Shown here: positions 1 to 8,122 of the stretch, piece after piece | Numbering within the stretch: the stretch's first letter is position 1 | Layout: each line of letters begins with the position of its first letter | Origin: UBA4656 sp002405525 | Lineage (GTDB): Bacteria; Pseudomonadota; Gammaproteobacteria; Xanthomonadales; Ahniellaceae | Length of the DNA: 64,000 bases | Direction of reading: 5' to 3' | Assembly (NCBI GenBank): GCA_036723735.1 | Contig: DAIMGT010000005.1 | Coordinates: 34,659-98,658 of the forward strand | The notes under the pieces: generated by a model | What the model saw: only the letters and a program-made list of their open reading frames with translations | The model's database searches: none | Told to the model about the DNA's origin: nothing | Program-made: the position numbers and the translations under genes

Positions 1-304
1 CGCTCGCGCCGTAATGGCCGAAAACCTCCAGGGCGCCGCGAATCTCCTCCGGCGCCTCGCCGAGCAGGCGCTCGAGACGTGCGCTGCCGATGGTGGCGCG
101 GCCCGTGTACGCGGCGATGTCCAGCGCGGCGAGCGCGGCCGTGCGCTGATCGCCGTCGAGGCCGGTCAGTTCGAGTTCGACCACCCCCCGTCGCAGTGGC
201 GAGTCGGCATCCGGCTCGACCGGCGACGCGCTGGACGTCGCTCCCTGTCCGTGGGCGGCGAGTGCGGTCCCGAGAGCGGCGAGGAAGGGCAGGTTGAGGC
301 GCAT
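1..304 (-). CDS. tamA: TamA-like outer-membrane assembly factor, N-terminal part (runs off the left edge)
   Basis: Reading down from an ATG at 304 gives about 101 residues, open to the window edge. They begin with a signal peptide (MRLNLPFLAALGTALAA) and continue with a POTRA-like segment: V-E-L-x-L-T-G-L-D-G, a helix, then an E-E-I-R-G-A-L-E-V-F-G-H-Y-G stretch. The 'E-I-x-x-A-L-x-x-F-G-Y-Y' pattern is typical of the first POTRA domain of TamA, the Omp85 protein that works with TamB in moving proteins and lipids to the outer membrane. The barrel domain lies outside the window. Assignment is by family pattern on a short fragment, so another Omp85 member is possible. Confidence 0.68.
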   Translation of the reverse strand, partial: MRLNLPFLAALGTALAAHGQGATSSASPVEPDADSPLRRGVVELELTGLDGDQRTAALAALDIAAYTGRATIGSARLERLLGEAPEEIRGALEVFGHYGAS

Positions 305-370
305 CGCGCCAAGGATCGCCGATCGCGGGTGAACGGTCGATGGCCGCACATGCGTCGTTCAGAGCTGGGG

Positions 371-448
371 AATCATGCACTTGCGTCCATTCCCGGCGCG
401 CGGGGCATGCACGGCCTGCCCGAGAGGCTGCTTTTTCACAGCCTCTCA
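371..448 (+). repeat. Interspersed hairpin repeat, copy 1 (partial)
   Basis: It contains the repeat's 'atcatgcacttgcgt' module and its terminal hairpin (stem gagaggctg / cagcctctc, 422-430 and 439-447). It lies between the divergent tamA and photolyase genes. It is in the same orientation as the copy at 51338-51480 and opposite to those at 4324, 14702 and 22180. Confidence 0.7.
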
Positions 449-472
449 CGTCCGGGATGATGCAATGCCGGA

Positions 473-2887
473 GTGGAAGCCGCCCTCGCCCTCCTGCCCG
501 CACACCTCGCCGCGCGCGCCACCGCGCTCAACGATCTGCAGCCGCGCGAGGACGGGGTCTTCGTCCTTTACTGGATGCACCACGCCGCACGCGGGCACGA
601 GAATCCGGCCCTCGACGCGGCGTTGGCAATCGGCGCCCGGCTGCGCCGACCGGTCCTGGTGTATCAGGGGCTTGGCGGCAACCATCGTTACGACAGTGAC
701 CGCCACCATCGCTTCATCCTCGAAGGGGCCCGCGATGCGCAGGGGGAATTGCGAGCGCGCCGTATCCGGCATGTGTTTCATCTGCCGCGGGAGCCAGGCG
801 CGTCGAGTCCGCTGCGTGATCTGCTGGCGCGTGCGGCGGCGCTGGTCTGCGAGGACTTCCCGGCGCCGCCGTTCCCGCGGTGGACCGCGCGCTGGGTGCG
901 CCGCGCGCGCTGTGCGGCGATCGCGGTCGACGCCGCGTGCCTGGTGCCGCAGCGCAGCCTGTCACGGCGGCCGGAGCGCGCCTTCGCCTTCCGCGACGCG
1001 GTCAGGCCGCGCTGGCGGGAGTGGCTCGACGCCGCGTGGCCGGACGCGCCGACGGGCGCGGACGCCTGGTTCGGTGGCGACGTCGGCTTCGCCCCGTTCG
1101 ATCTCGACGGCGACCTCGACGCCGCGATCGCGGACTGCGCGATCGACCACGGGGTCGGGCCGGTCGGGCACACGCCCGGTGGAAGTCGCGCGGGCTACGC
1201 GCGCTGGGACATGTTTCGCCGCGAGGGGCTCGCCGCCTACGCGCGGCTGCGCAACGACGCGGCGGTGCCGTGGCCGCGCGGGGTGTCGCGGCTTTCGGCG
1301 TATCTGCACCATGGCATGGTGTCGCCATTCCGCATCGCGCGCGAGGCGCATGCCACAGGCGGGCCCGGCGCGGAAAAGTTCCTCGACGAACTGCTGGTCT
1401 GGCGCGAACTCGCTTTCCACTGGTGCGCTCACACCGCCGATCCGGAGTCGCTGTCCGCCCTTCCGGGGTGGGCGCGGGACACACTGGCCGAGCACGCCGG
1501 CGACGCGCGGGCGCCGGCCGTGGCGCCGGGGTCGCTGGAGCGCGCAGCCAGCGGCGACGCGCTGTGGGACGCGGCGCAGGCGTCGCTGCGCCGCCACGGC
1601 GAACTGCACAACAACCTGCGCATGACCTGGGGCAAGGCCATCGTCGCCTGGACCGGCTCGCCGACGGAAGCTCTGCACACCCTGGTCGACCTCAACCACC
1701 GGCATGCGCTCGACGGCAACGATCCGGCATCGTACGGCGGGCTGCTCTGGTGCCTGGGGTTGTTCGACCGCCCGTTCTCGCCTGCGCGGCCGGTCCTGGG
1801 AACGCTGCGGCCGCGCGACCCCGGGGCGCATGCGGCGCGGCTCGACCTCGCGGCCTACCGGCGGATCGTCGATCGCCCGGCCGGGAGGCGGCGGCTGCGC
1901 GTTGCGGTGGTCGGCGCGGGGATCGCCGGTGCGGCGGCGGCCAGCGTGATCGCCGCCCACGGCCATGGGGTTCGCGTGTTCGAGAAGTCGCGCGGCGCCG
2001 GCGGCCGGATGGCGACCCGGCGTGACGCCGGTGGCGCATGGGACTTCGGGGCCCCGGCGTTCGACGTCGGCGACCCCCGCTTCTCGCGCCAGGTTGCGGA
2101 CTGGGTCCGCCGCGGCGTGGTCGCGACACACACACCTCGTGCCGGCACCCTGGCCGCTGGACACTTTCTCGCGGCCAGCTCGCGCGCGGCAACTTACGTC
2201 GGCGTTCCTGGCATCAACGCACCGGCGCGCGACCTGCTGGACGGAATCGACGTTACGACCGACACCCGCATCGTCGCTCTGCGGCGGGTGGATGGCGTGT
2301 GGCGGCTCGACGCCGAGCACGGCGGGACCTGCGCGATGGCCGACGCGGTGCTGGTGGCGCTGCCGCCGGCGCAGGCCGCGCCGCTGGTGGCGTCCAGCAC
2401 GGTGCTTCGGGCGCTGGTGGAGGGCGCGGCGATGGACCCTTGCTGGTCGGTGCGCGTTCGCCTCGCGGCGCCGGCCGCATTGCCGTTCGACGAGGCGACG
2501 GTGGACGACGCCGTGCTGGGCTGGTGCGGCGGCGATCGCGGCCACGCAGGGCGGGCCGGGCAAGGCCGGTACTGGGTGCTGCATGCGTCGTCGACGTGGT
2601 CCGCCGGCCAGATCGAGGTGGCTGGGGAGGCTGCCGCCGAGGCCCTGGTGGCGGCTTGGCGCCGCGCGCTGGGCGCGGCCGGCGAAGGGCTCGTCGTGGA
2701 ACAGGCCGAAGCGCACCGCTGGCGTTTCGCGCGCACGGTGGCAGCGGCCGGCCACGAGTACGCGTTCGACGAATCGCTCGGGCTCGCGATGGCCGGAGAC
2801 TGGTTGCGCGGGCCGAGGGTGGAGGATGCGTGGCTGTCGGGCGTGGCAGCGGCTGGCGCGCTGCTGCGTGCCGTCGCGCGGGTCTGA
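473..2887 (+). CDS. Class II photolyase-like domain fused to a renalase-like FAD/NAD(P) oxidoreductase
   Basis: One 804-residue frame with no stop joins two flavoproteins. Residues about 25-440 look like a class II CPD photolyase: V-L-Y-W-M near 30, V-W-R-E-L-A-F-H-W-C, L-H-N-N-L-R-M-T-W-G-K near 378, and L-D-G-N-D-P-A-S-Y-G-G near 410. From about residue 477 a Rossmann dinucleotide motif (VVGAGIAGAAAASV) followed by E-K-S-R-G-A-G-G-R-M-A-T-R starts a second domain like the COG3380/renalase group of NAD(P)/FAD oxidoreductases. Photolyases need fully reduced FAD, and stand-alone oxidoreductases of this group are often encoded beside them, so a fused reductase feeding the photolyase is a reasonable inference. 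The GTG at 473 is the only evident start. Activity of either half is not shown. Confidence 0.85.
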   Translation: MEAALALLPAHLAARATALNDLQPREDGVFVLYWMHHAARGHENPALDAALAIGARLRRPVLVYQGLGGNHRYDSDRHHRFILEGARDAQGELRARRIRHVFHLPREPGASSPLRDLLARAAALVCEDFPAPPFPRWTARWVRRARCAAIAVDAACLVPQRSLSRRPERAFAFRDAVRPRWREWLDAAWPDAPTGADAWFGGDVGFAPFDLDGDLDAAIADCAIDHGVGPVGHTPGGSRAGYARWDMFRREGLAAYARLRNDAAVPWPRGVSRLSAYLHHGMVSPFRIAREAHATGGPGAEKFLDELLVWRELAFHWCAHTADPESLSALPGWARDTLAEHAGDARAPAVAPGSLERAASGDALWDAAQASLRRHGELHNNLRMTWGKAIVAWTGSPTEALHTLVDLNHRHALDGNDPASYGGLLWCLGLFDRPFSPARPVLGTLRPRDPGAHAARLDLAAYRRIVDRPAGRRRLRVAVVGAGIAGAAAASVIAAHGHGVRVFEKSRGAGGRMATRRDAGGAWDFGAPAFDVGDPRFSRQVADWVRRGVVATHTPRAGTLAAGHFLAASSRAATYVGVPGINAPARDLLDGIDVTTDTRIVALRRVDGVWRLDAEHGGTCAMADAVLVALPPAQAAPLVASSTVLRALVEGAAMDPCWSVRVRLAAPAALPFDEATVDDAVLGWCGGDRGHAGRAGQGRYWVLHASSTWSAGQIEVAGEAAAEALVAAWRRALGAAGEGLVVEQAEAHRWRFARTVAAAGHEYAFDESLGLAMAGDWLRGPRVEDAWLSGVAAAGALLRAVARV

Positions 2888-3072
2888 TGGATGCCAGGGT
2901 CCACGCGTCCGGCGGAACGGGGCCCCGCAGGGTCGAACGGAAGGTGGTCCGGCCCGCACGACCGCCCCCCTCCGATGGCGGCGGCAGGCGGTGAGAGGGC
3001 GCCCGACGCGGGTGAGTCGGCGTCTGGCGAGCCCGCCTTGAACCGCCGGGGTCGGGCCCGCAAGATGAGCCA

Positions 3073-3522
3073 GTGGACGCCCAAGCCCCCATTCACCTGG
3101 CCTGCCCGCATTGCCTCGCGACCAACCGAGTGCCGTCGGACCGCATCGACGCCGGTCCGAACTGCGGCGGCTGTCATCGGCCGCTGTTCACCGGTCATGC
3201 GATGGCGGTGGACGCTGCCGGTTTCGACGCCATGCTGGCCAACACCGACCTGCCGGTGCTGGCCGATTTCTGGGCGCCCTGGTGCGCGCCCTGTCGTGCG
3301 ATGGCGCCGCAGATCGAACAGGTCGCCGCTCGGCTCGAACCACGACTGCGGGTCATCAAGGCCGACATCGAGGCGCATCCGCAGCTCGGCGCCCGCTTCG
3401 GCATCCAGAGCATCCCGACACTGGCCGTGTTCGGCGGCGGGCGTGAACTCGGCCGGCACAGCGGCGCGCTCGGCGCGCAGCAGATCGTGTCGTGGCTGGT
3501 GCCGCTGGTGATGCGTTCCTGA
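3073..3522 (+). CDS. trxC: Thioredoxin 2 (TrxC)
   Basis: The 149-residue protein has an N-terminal zinc ribbon (C11-P-H-C14 and C31-G-G-C34) ahead of a thioredoxin fold with active site W70-C-A-P-C74. The zinc ribbon separates TrxC from TrxA. The active site reads CAPC rather than the usual CGPC, which may shift its redox potential. It is a cytosolic disulfide reductase, usually linked to oxidative stress defence. The start is GTG at 3073 with a weak ribosome site. The next gene, tcdA, follows after 3 bases, so the two are probably co-transcribed. Confidence 0.92.
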   Translation: MDAQAPIHLACPHCLATNRVPSDRIDAGPNCGGCHRPLFTGHAMAVDAAGFDAMLANTDLPVLADFWAPWCAPCRAMAPQIEQVAARLEPRLRVIKADIEAHPQLGARFGIQSIPTLAVFGGGRELGRHSGALGAQQIVSWLVPLVMRS

Positions 3523-3525
3523 GCA

Positions 3526-4326
3526 ATGGGCGACGTGCGCGAGCGCTTCGCCGGCATCGATCGGCTCTATGGCGCCGGCACGCTCGACGTGTTGTCCCGT
3601 GCGCACGTCGCGGTGGTCGGGGTCGGCGGGGTCGGCTCCTGGGCCGCCGAAGCCCTGGTGCGCAGCGGGCTCGGCCGGATCACGCTGGTGGATGCCGACG
3701 AGGTGTGTCTGTCCAACACCAACCGGCAATCGATGGCGCTGGATGGGCAGTACGGACGCACAAAGGTCGATGTGCTCGCCGAACGCCTGCGGGCGATCAA
3801 TCCGTCCGCGCTCGTGGACCCGATCGCACGTTTCCTGACGCCGTCCAACCTGGGTGAAGTGCTCGGCGGTGGTTTCGACTACGTGCTGGACGCCTGCGAC
3901 GCGTTCCGGGTCAAGGTCGAGGCGATCTACTGGTGCCGGCGCAACCGGGTCCCGATCCTGGTGGTCGGTGCCGCCGGCGGACGCACCGATCCGCGCCTCA
4001 TCAGCGTGCGCGACCTGGCGAAGACCGAGAAGGACTACCTGCTGGCGATGATCCGCCGCAATCTACGCGACCAGTTCGGCTGGACCCGCAATCCGAAGCG
4101 CTACTTCGGCGTGCCGGCAGTCTACTCCACCGAGCAGCCGCGCTATCCGCAGGCCGATGGCAGCACCGCCTGTGCGAAGCCGGATTCGATGGATGACGCC
4201 GCGCGGCTGGATTGCGTTGGCGGCCTCGGGGCCGCGATGCACGTCACAGCCGCCTTCGCGATGATCGCGGTGGCGGAACTGATCCCGCGGCTGGTCGGTA
4301 TGGCGAAGGGCGAGCGGCCGCGCTGA
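3526..4326 (+). CDS. tcdA: tRNA threonylcarbamoyladenosine dehydratase (TcdA/CsdL)
   Basis: This 266-residue E1/ThiF-type enzyme has the ATP-binding motif G-V-G-G-V-G-S-W near residue 32 and the D-A-D-E-V-C-x-x-N-x-N-R-Q motif that follows it in this family. TcdA uses ATP to convert t6A37 of tRNAs into its cyclic form. Length and domain order are those of the family. The gene follows trxC by 3 bases. Its TGA (4324-4326) is also the first three bases of the repeat copy that follows, whose hairpin may end transcription. Confidence 0.93.
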   Translation: MGDVRERFAGIDRLYGAGTLDVLSRAHVAVVGVGGVGSWAAEALVRSGLGRITLVDADEVCLSNTNRQSMALDGQYGRTKVDVLAERLRAINPSALVDPIARFLTPSNLGEVLGGGFDYVLDACDAFRVKVEAIYWCRRNRVPILVVGAAGGRTDPRLISVRDLAKTEKDYLLAMIRRNLRDQFGWTRNPKRYFGVPAVYSTEQPRYPQADGSTACAKPDSMDDAARLDCVGGLGAAMHVTAAFAMIAVAELIPRLVGMAKGERPR

Positions 4327-4479
4327 GAGGCTGTGCAAAGCAGCCTCTCAGGCAGGCCATGGATGGTCTGCGCGCGGGTCATGCACGCCACTGCATGATT
4401 CGAGGCAGCGAGTCCGGACCGGTGCCGGACGCGCGACAGGAAAAACCCATTGGATGTGGGTTCTTTCGCAGGCTCTGGG
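4324..4479 (-). repeat. Interspersed hairpin repeat, copy 2 (full-length type)
   Basis: The modules in order are: hairpin gagaggctg...cagcctctc (4325-4333 / 4341-4349), the linker 'caggccatggatggtctgcg', a 'tcatgcacgc' block, a second hairpin around gtccgga...tccggac-like bases, and a third hairpin built on aaccca / tgggtt near 4444-4462. The copy starts on the stop codon of tcdA. The reverse complement of the copy at 51338-51480 has the same module order. Confidence 0.8.
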
Positions 4480-4503
4480 GGCACGGCGCTGTGACGCGGC
4501 GCT

Positions 4504-4710
4504 TCAGTCCGCGGCATCGGGCGGCAGGCGGCGCCGCTTCCAGGTCGCCAGCAGCAGGGTGAGCAGGCCGAGCAGCAGTTCGTCGGCGAATGGCAGCGGG
4601 TCGGGGACCAGCAGCGTCGCCACGAACAGGAGGGCGGTCAGCGCGGCCAGCGTCGGAAAACGAAGGCCGCGCAGACGGGAGAGGATCAGGGCGACGATGG
4701 GTTGCGGCAT
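4504..4710 (-). CDS. Small two-segment membrane protein (DUF6116-like)
   Basis: The 68-residue protein has two hydrophobic stretches (about residues 20-37 and 43-55) and ends in a basic T-W-K-R-R-R segment. An ATG at 4710 with a GGAGGT ribosome site 4 bases upstream fixes the start. Small proteins of this kind occur next to tatD or tcdA in xanthomonads and are labelled DUF6116; I make that link from memory of the family pattern. No function is known. It sits between repeat copy 2 and a partial repeat. Confidence 0.6.
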   Translation of the reverse strand: MPQPIVALILSRLRGLRFPTLAALTALLFVATLLVPDPLPFADELLLGLLTLLLATWKRRRLPPDAAD

Positions 4711-4764
4711 GGTGACCTCCGGGGATCGGGGCGTGTGCGGCGACTCGCAACCAGGGCATCCTTC

Positions 4765-4806
4765 CGGTCGCGCGTCCGGCGCGGGTCCAGACTCACGCAT
4801 GGGGGC
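4765..4806 (-). repeat. Interspersed repeat, fragment (second-hairpin module only)
   Basis: Read on the minus strand, the bases 'gagtctggacccgcgccgga' followed by cgcgcgac match the second-hairpin module of the other copies ('gagtccggaccggtgccgga' and cgcgcgac at 4324-4479). The gagaggctgt hairpin is absent. Confidence 0.45.
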
Positions 4807-4837
4807 CATGGACCTGCAATCCTGATCCGCGTGAAGA

Positions 4838-5602
4838 TCATTCGATGCCGAAAAGTTCGCGCGCGTTGGCGGTGGTCGCCTCGGCGACCAGTTCCAGCGA
4901 CTCGCCGCGGGCGGCGGCGACTGCGGCCAGCACCGCGGGCAGGCGCGAGGGCTCGTTGCGTTCACCACGATGCGCGGCATCCGGCTGGTCGGGCGCGTCG
5001 GTTTCGAGCAGCAGCTGCGACAGCGGCACCGCGGCAACCACCGCGCGCAGCCGGCTCGCGCGTTGGTAGGTGAGCGGTCCGCCAACCCCGATCCGGAAGC
5101 CGAGCGCCCGTAGCTGGCGCGCCTGTTCGGCGCTGCCGCCGTAGGAGTGCACCACGCCGCGCAGCCGACCGATGCGCCGCACGGTGGCGATGACCTCTTC
5201 GACCGCCCGGCGCGCATGCACGACCACCGGCAGGCCGAAGTCGCGGGCGAGCTCGAGCTGGCGGCGGAAAAAGGCGCGCTGCGCGTCCGGGTCCAGCCCT
5301 TCGACGAAGAAGTCCAGGCCGCATTCCCCCACCGCGACGGGTCGCTCGCGGTCGATCCACTCGGCGAGCGTTTCGAGGTCGGCAGGGTGGTGCACGTCGA
5401 GGCTGACCGGGTGCAGTCCGTACGCGGGCTTGAGTTCGGGGTGCGTCGCTGCCAAGGCGCGCAGCCTGCTCCAGCCCGCCGCAGCGACCGCCGGGACCAC
5501 CTGCGCTACCACGCCCGCATCGTGCGCGCGGCCCAGCACGGCGTTCCGATCGGAGTCGAATTCCGGCGCGTCGATGTGGCAGTGGCTGTCGATCAGGTGC
5601 AC
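4838..5602 (-). CDS. tatD: TatD-family metal-dependent hydrolase
   Basis: From a GTG at 5602 this gives 254 residues that start V-H-L-I-D-S-H-C-H-I-D, the first metal-binding H-x-H of TatD enzymes. Further conserved blocks are G-E-C-G-L-D-F-F, a V-V-V-H-A-R-R strand, V-H-S-Y-G-G-S and L-L-E-T-D-A-P-D near the end, all in family order. TatD proteins are cytosolic phosphohydrolases or nucleases with roles proposed in 3'-5' DNA/RNA trimming and D-amino-acid-tRNA quality control. A longer frame reaches 6079, but the extra part overlaps the sensor-kinase gene and is not conserved. It lies 31 bases downstream of the kinase on the same strand. Confidence 0.9.
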   Translation of the reverse strand: MHLIDSHCHIDAPEFDSDRNAVLGRAHDAGVVAQVVPAVAAAGWSRLRALAATHPELKPAYGLHPVSLDVHHPADLETLAEWIDRERPVAVGECGLDFFVEGLDPDAQRAFFRRQLELARDFGLPVVVHARRAVEEVIATVRRIGRLRGVVHSYGGSAEQARQLRALGFRIGVGGPLTYQRASRLRAVVAAVPLSQLLLETDAPDQPDAAHRGERNEPSRLPAVLAAVAAARGESLELVAEATTANARELFGIE

Positions 5603-5633
5603 CCGACCAGCATGCGGCCTTGCCGGCCCGGGC

Positions 5634-8066
5634 TCAAGCGCCGCCGGCGGAATCGACCATCGCACCGGCCGCCGGTGGCGTGCGCAGCGGCAACTCGACG
5701 ATGAAGCGCGCGCCCACCCCCGGTCGTCCCTCGGCGCGAACGCGCCCCCCGTGCGACTCCACGATGCGGCGCACGATGGACAGCCCGATGCCGCTGCCCT
5801 GTACGAGTGCCTCCTCGTTACCGGAATGCAGGCGGACGAAGGGCAGGAAAATCTGTTCCGCGTGGCGGGCGTCGAAGCCGACGCCGTTGTCATCGACTTC
5901 GAGACGCCACCACGGAATGCCGGGCTCCGGCTGGAACAGGGCGGCCGACACCGTGACTTCGGGCGCACGGTCCGGGTGCCGGTAGCGGAAGGCATTGGCG
6001 AGGAGGTTCTGCAGCAGTCGGCGAATCTGCAGCGGGTCGCCGGCGACCTGCGGCAGCGGTCCGATCTGCAGTTGGCCACCGCTACCCGCGATCAGGGATT
6101 CGAGATCGTCCGCCACCTCGGCGACCGTGGACTGCAGGTCCACCGTGCGCGCCTCTGCGGGTCGAAGCGCGATGCGGGAGAAGGCCAGCACGTCGTCGAC
6201 CAGGACCGACATCCGCTCGCACGAACGCTGCATTCGCTGCACGCAGTCGCGGGCGGCGGCGTCGAGTTGCGCGCCATACCGGGCGAGAAGCAGCGAGCCC
6301 AGCGCCTGCACCTTGCGCGCCGGCTCCTGTAGGTCGTGCGAGGCGGCGAAGGTGAATTGCTGGATTTCCGCATTGCGTTGCGCGACGCTCTGCATCGCCT
6401 CCTGCAGTTTCTCCGCCGCGACGTGCGACTCGGTGGTGTCCTGCAGCGTCCCGAACAAGCGCCGTACGCGCCCCGCGACCCGCTCCGCCTCGCCGAACCC
6501 GCGGACGCGGATTCGCCTTCCGTCGGCCGTGGTGGGGCTTAGCTCCAGCTCCCAGGACGTGCCCTCGCGGGCAGCGCGGTCGATCGTCTCGAAGATGCGC
6601 TTGGCGTCCTCGGGCGCATAGAGCCGGGTGATGTCGTCGAACGACACCGGAGTGTCCGGCGCGAAGCCGTAGATCCGGTACGACTGCGCGGTGAGGGTCA
6701 TGCTCCGCTTTTGCAGGTCGTACTCCCAGCCGCCGATGTTGGCCAGCCGAGACATGCGCTCGAGCAGTTCGGTATTGCGGCGCTGGGTCTGCAATTGCGC
6801 GACCTGTTCGGTCACGTCCTGCAGGGTTCCGGCGACTGCCGGTTCGGCGCTGTCCGTGACCTGGCGTCCGCGCAGCATCAGGGTGCCTGGCGCGGCCACG
6901 GTTCCGGCACGGAGCTCGAACGGCGTGCCGTGCCGCAGGCATTCCTCGAGTGCATCGCGCAGGAGCTCGGCGCAGTCCGGGGTCAGCCGGGCGAGCAGTT
7001 CGGAAAGCGGTCGCGGCCCGGGATCGCCGAGCCCGATGATCCGCGCCGACTCTCGCGACAGAACGATCCGTTCGCCGGTGGCGTCGGTCTCCCAGGCGCC
7101 GATCCGGCTCATCGCGGACATGCGCTCCAGCGATTCGATGTCCTTTTGTCTGCGTGCGCTGGCTCGGGCGAGCCAATCGCTCGCGCGGCGGCGGCGCGCA
7201 CCGCCGGCCAGCGCCAAGAGCAGCAGGCTGGTGAGGCCGATCGTCGCCGCGGGCGCCGCTTCGCGAAACAGGGCGCGCATCGGCAGTGCGGGACGCCATT
7301 GCAGACGCGCGGTCTCGGAACCGTCCGCCGCGGCCAGCGCCACGAAGGCCACCCCGTCCGACTCCGACCCGGGCGGCACGATGCGCAAGGCATCCAGCTT
7401 CAGGGCGTTGCCGAAGTGCGCGGCAAAGTCAGCATCGAGTCGCCGTTGTGCCACCAGAGCCGGGGCGCTGCGCTGGCCCGCCGCCGGCGCAGCTTCGGCG
7501 GCCGGTTTCAGCCGCAGCACCGCCTCGATCAGCGCCTCGCCTGCGCAGTAGTGGAAAGCGGCGCCCGCGGTGGCGCGCGCGATCGGAAGCGCGGCGACAG
7601 CATTCGCGGCGGGCGGGGCGGCCGCCGGGCCAGAGCCGTCAAGGAGCGTGCCGCGACTCACGCATTCCGCAGTCGCCGATGCATCGGCCGCTCTCCCGTC
7701 GACGATGGCGTGCACCGGCCGGTCCCGATCGTCGAAGATGACGATGCGGTCGATCCCCGACCTGGGCGTCGACGCGGCGTCGGGACGGATGGCGCCGGTA
7801 GACCCACGGTCCGCGAGGGCCGTTACGCCCGTCAGGTCGCCGATCCGAGCCGTCGCCTCGAGGGCGTCCTGCAGCCGATCGCGATGGGTCTCGAGCAGGG
7901 CGACGGCCTGGGCCTGCTGCGCCGCCAATGCCGCATCGTCGACGCGCTCGATCGCCCGACCGATACCGACCAGCGCGCCGGCGCCGGCGAGTGCGGCGGC
8001 GGCCAGCAGGGCGGTCGACACTGCCAACTGCGTTTGCGCCTCGCGAGGAGGGCCTGCGATCTGCAT
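5634..8066 (-). CDS. Membrane sensor histidine kinase with periplasmic domain and two PAS domains
   Basis: The 810-residue protein has a first membrane segment (about residues 15-38), a periplasmic region of about 230 residues, and a second membrane segment near 270-288. Two PAS-like domains follow, each introduced by L-E-R-M-S-x-x-x-x-I-G-(A/G)-W-E. The HisKA motif F-A-A-S-H-D-L-Q-E-P places the phospho-accepting His near 577. A HATPase follows with D-D-N-G-V-G-F-D (N-box partner) and G-S-G-I-G-L-S-I-V. The 'SHDLQEP' form of the H-box is shared with phytochrome-type kinases. No response regulator is adjacent, so its partner and signal are unknown. The periplasmic part is of CHASE4-like size, but I cannot assign it. 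Confidence 0.88.
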   Translation of the reverse strand: MQIAGPPREAQTQLAVSTALLAAAALAGAGALVGIGRAIERVDDAALAAQQAQAVALLETHRDRLQDALEATARIGDLTGVTALADRGSTGAIRPDAASTPRSGIDRIVIFDDRDRPVHAIVDGRAADASATAECVSRGTLLDGSGPAAAPPAANAVAALPIARATAGAAFHYCAGEALIEAVLRLKPAAEAAPAAGQRSAPALVAQRRLDADFAAHFGNALKLDALRIVPPGSESDGVAFVALAAADGSETARLQWRPALPMRALFREAAPAATIGLTSLLLLALAGGARRRRASDWLARASARRQKDIESLERMSAMSRIGAWETDATGERIVLSRESARIIGLGDPGPRPLSELLARLTPDCAELLRDALEECLRHGTPFELRAGTVAAPGTLMLRGRQVTDSAEPAVAGTLQDVTEQVAQLQTQRRNTELLERMSRLANIGGWEYDLQKRSMTLTAQSYRIYGFAPDTPVSFDDITRLYAPEDAKRIFETIDRAAREGTSWELELSPTTADGRRIRVRGFGEAERVAGRVRRLFGTLQDTTESHVAAEKLQEAMQSVAQRNAEIQQFTFAASHDLQEPARKVQALGSLLLARYGAQLDAAARDCVQRMQRSCERMSVLVDDVLAFSRIALRPAEARTVDLQSTVAEVADDLESLIAGSGGQLQIGPLPQVAGDPLQIRRLLQNLLANAFRYRHPDRAPEVTVSAALFQPEPGIPWWRLEVDDNGVGFDARHAEQIFLPFVRLHSGNEEALVQGSGIGLSIVRRIVESHGGRVRAEGRPGVGARFIVELPLRTPPAAGAMVDSAGGA

Positions 8067-8122
8067 CGGGCTGCCCTGCCGTTCGCCGTCAGGGCCCGGT
8101 CAGCAAGTTGCGTGCCCGGGCG

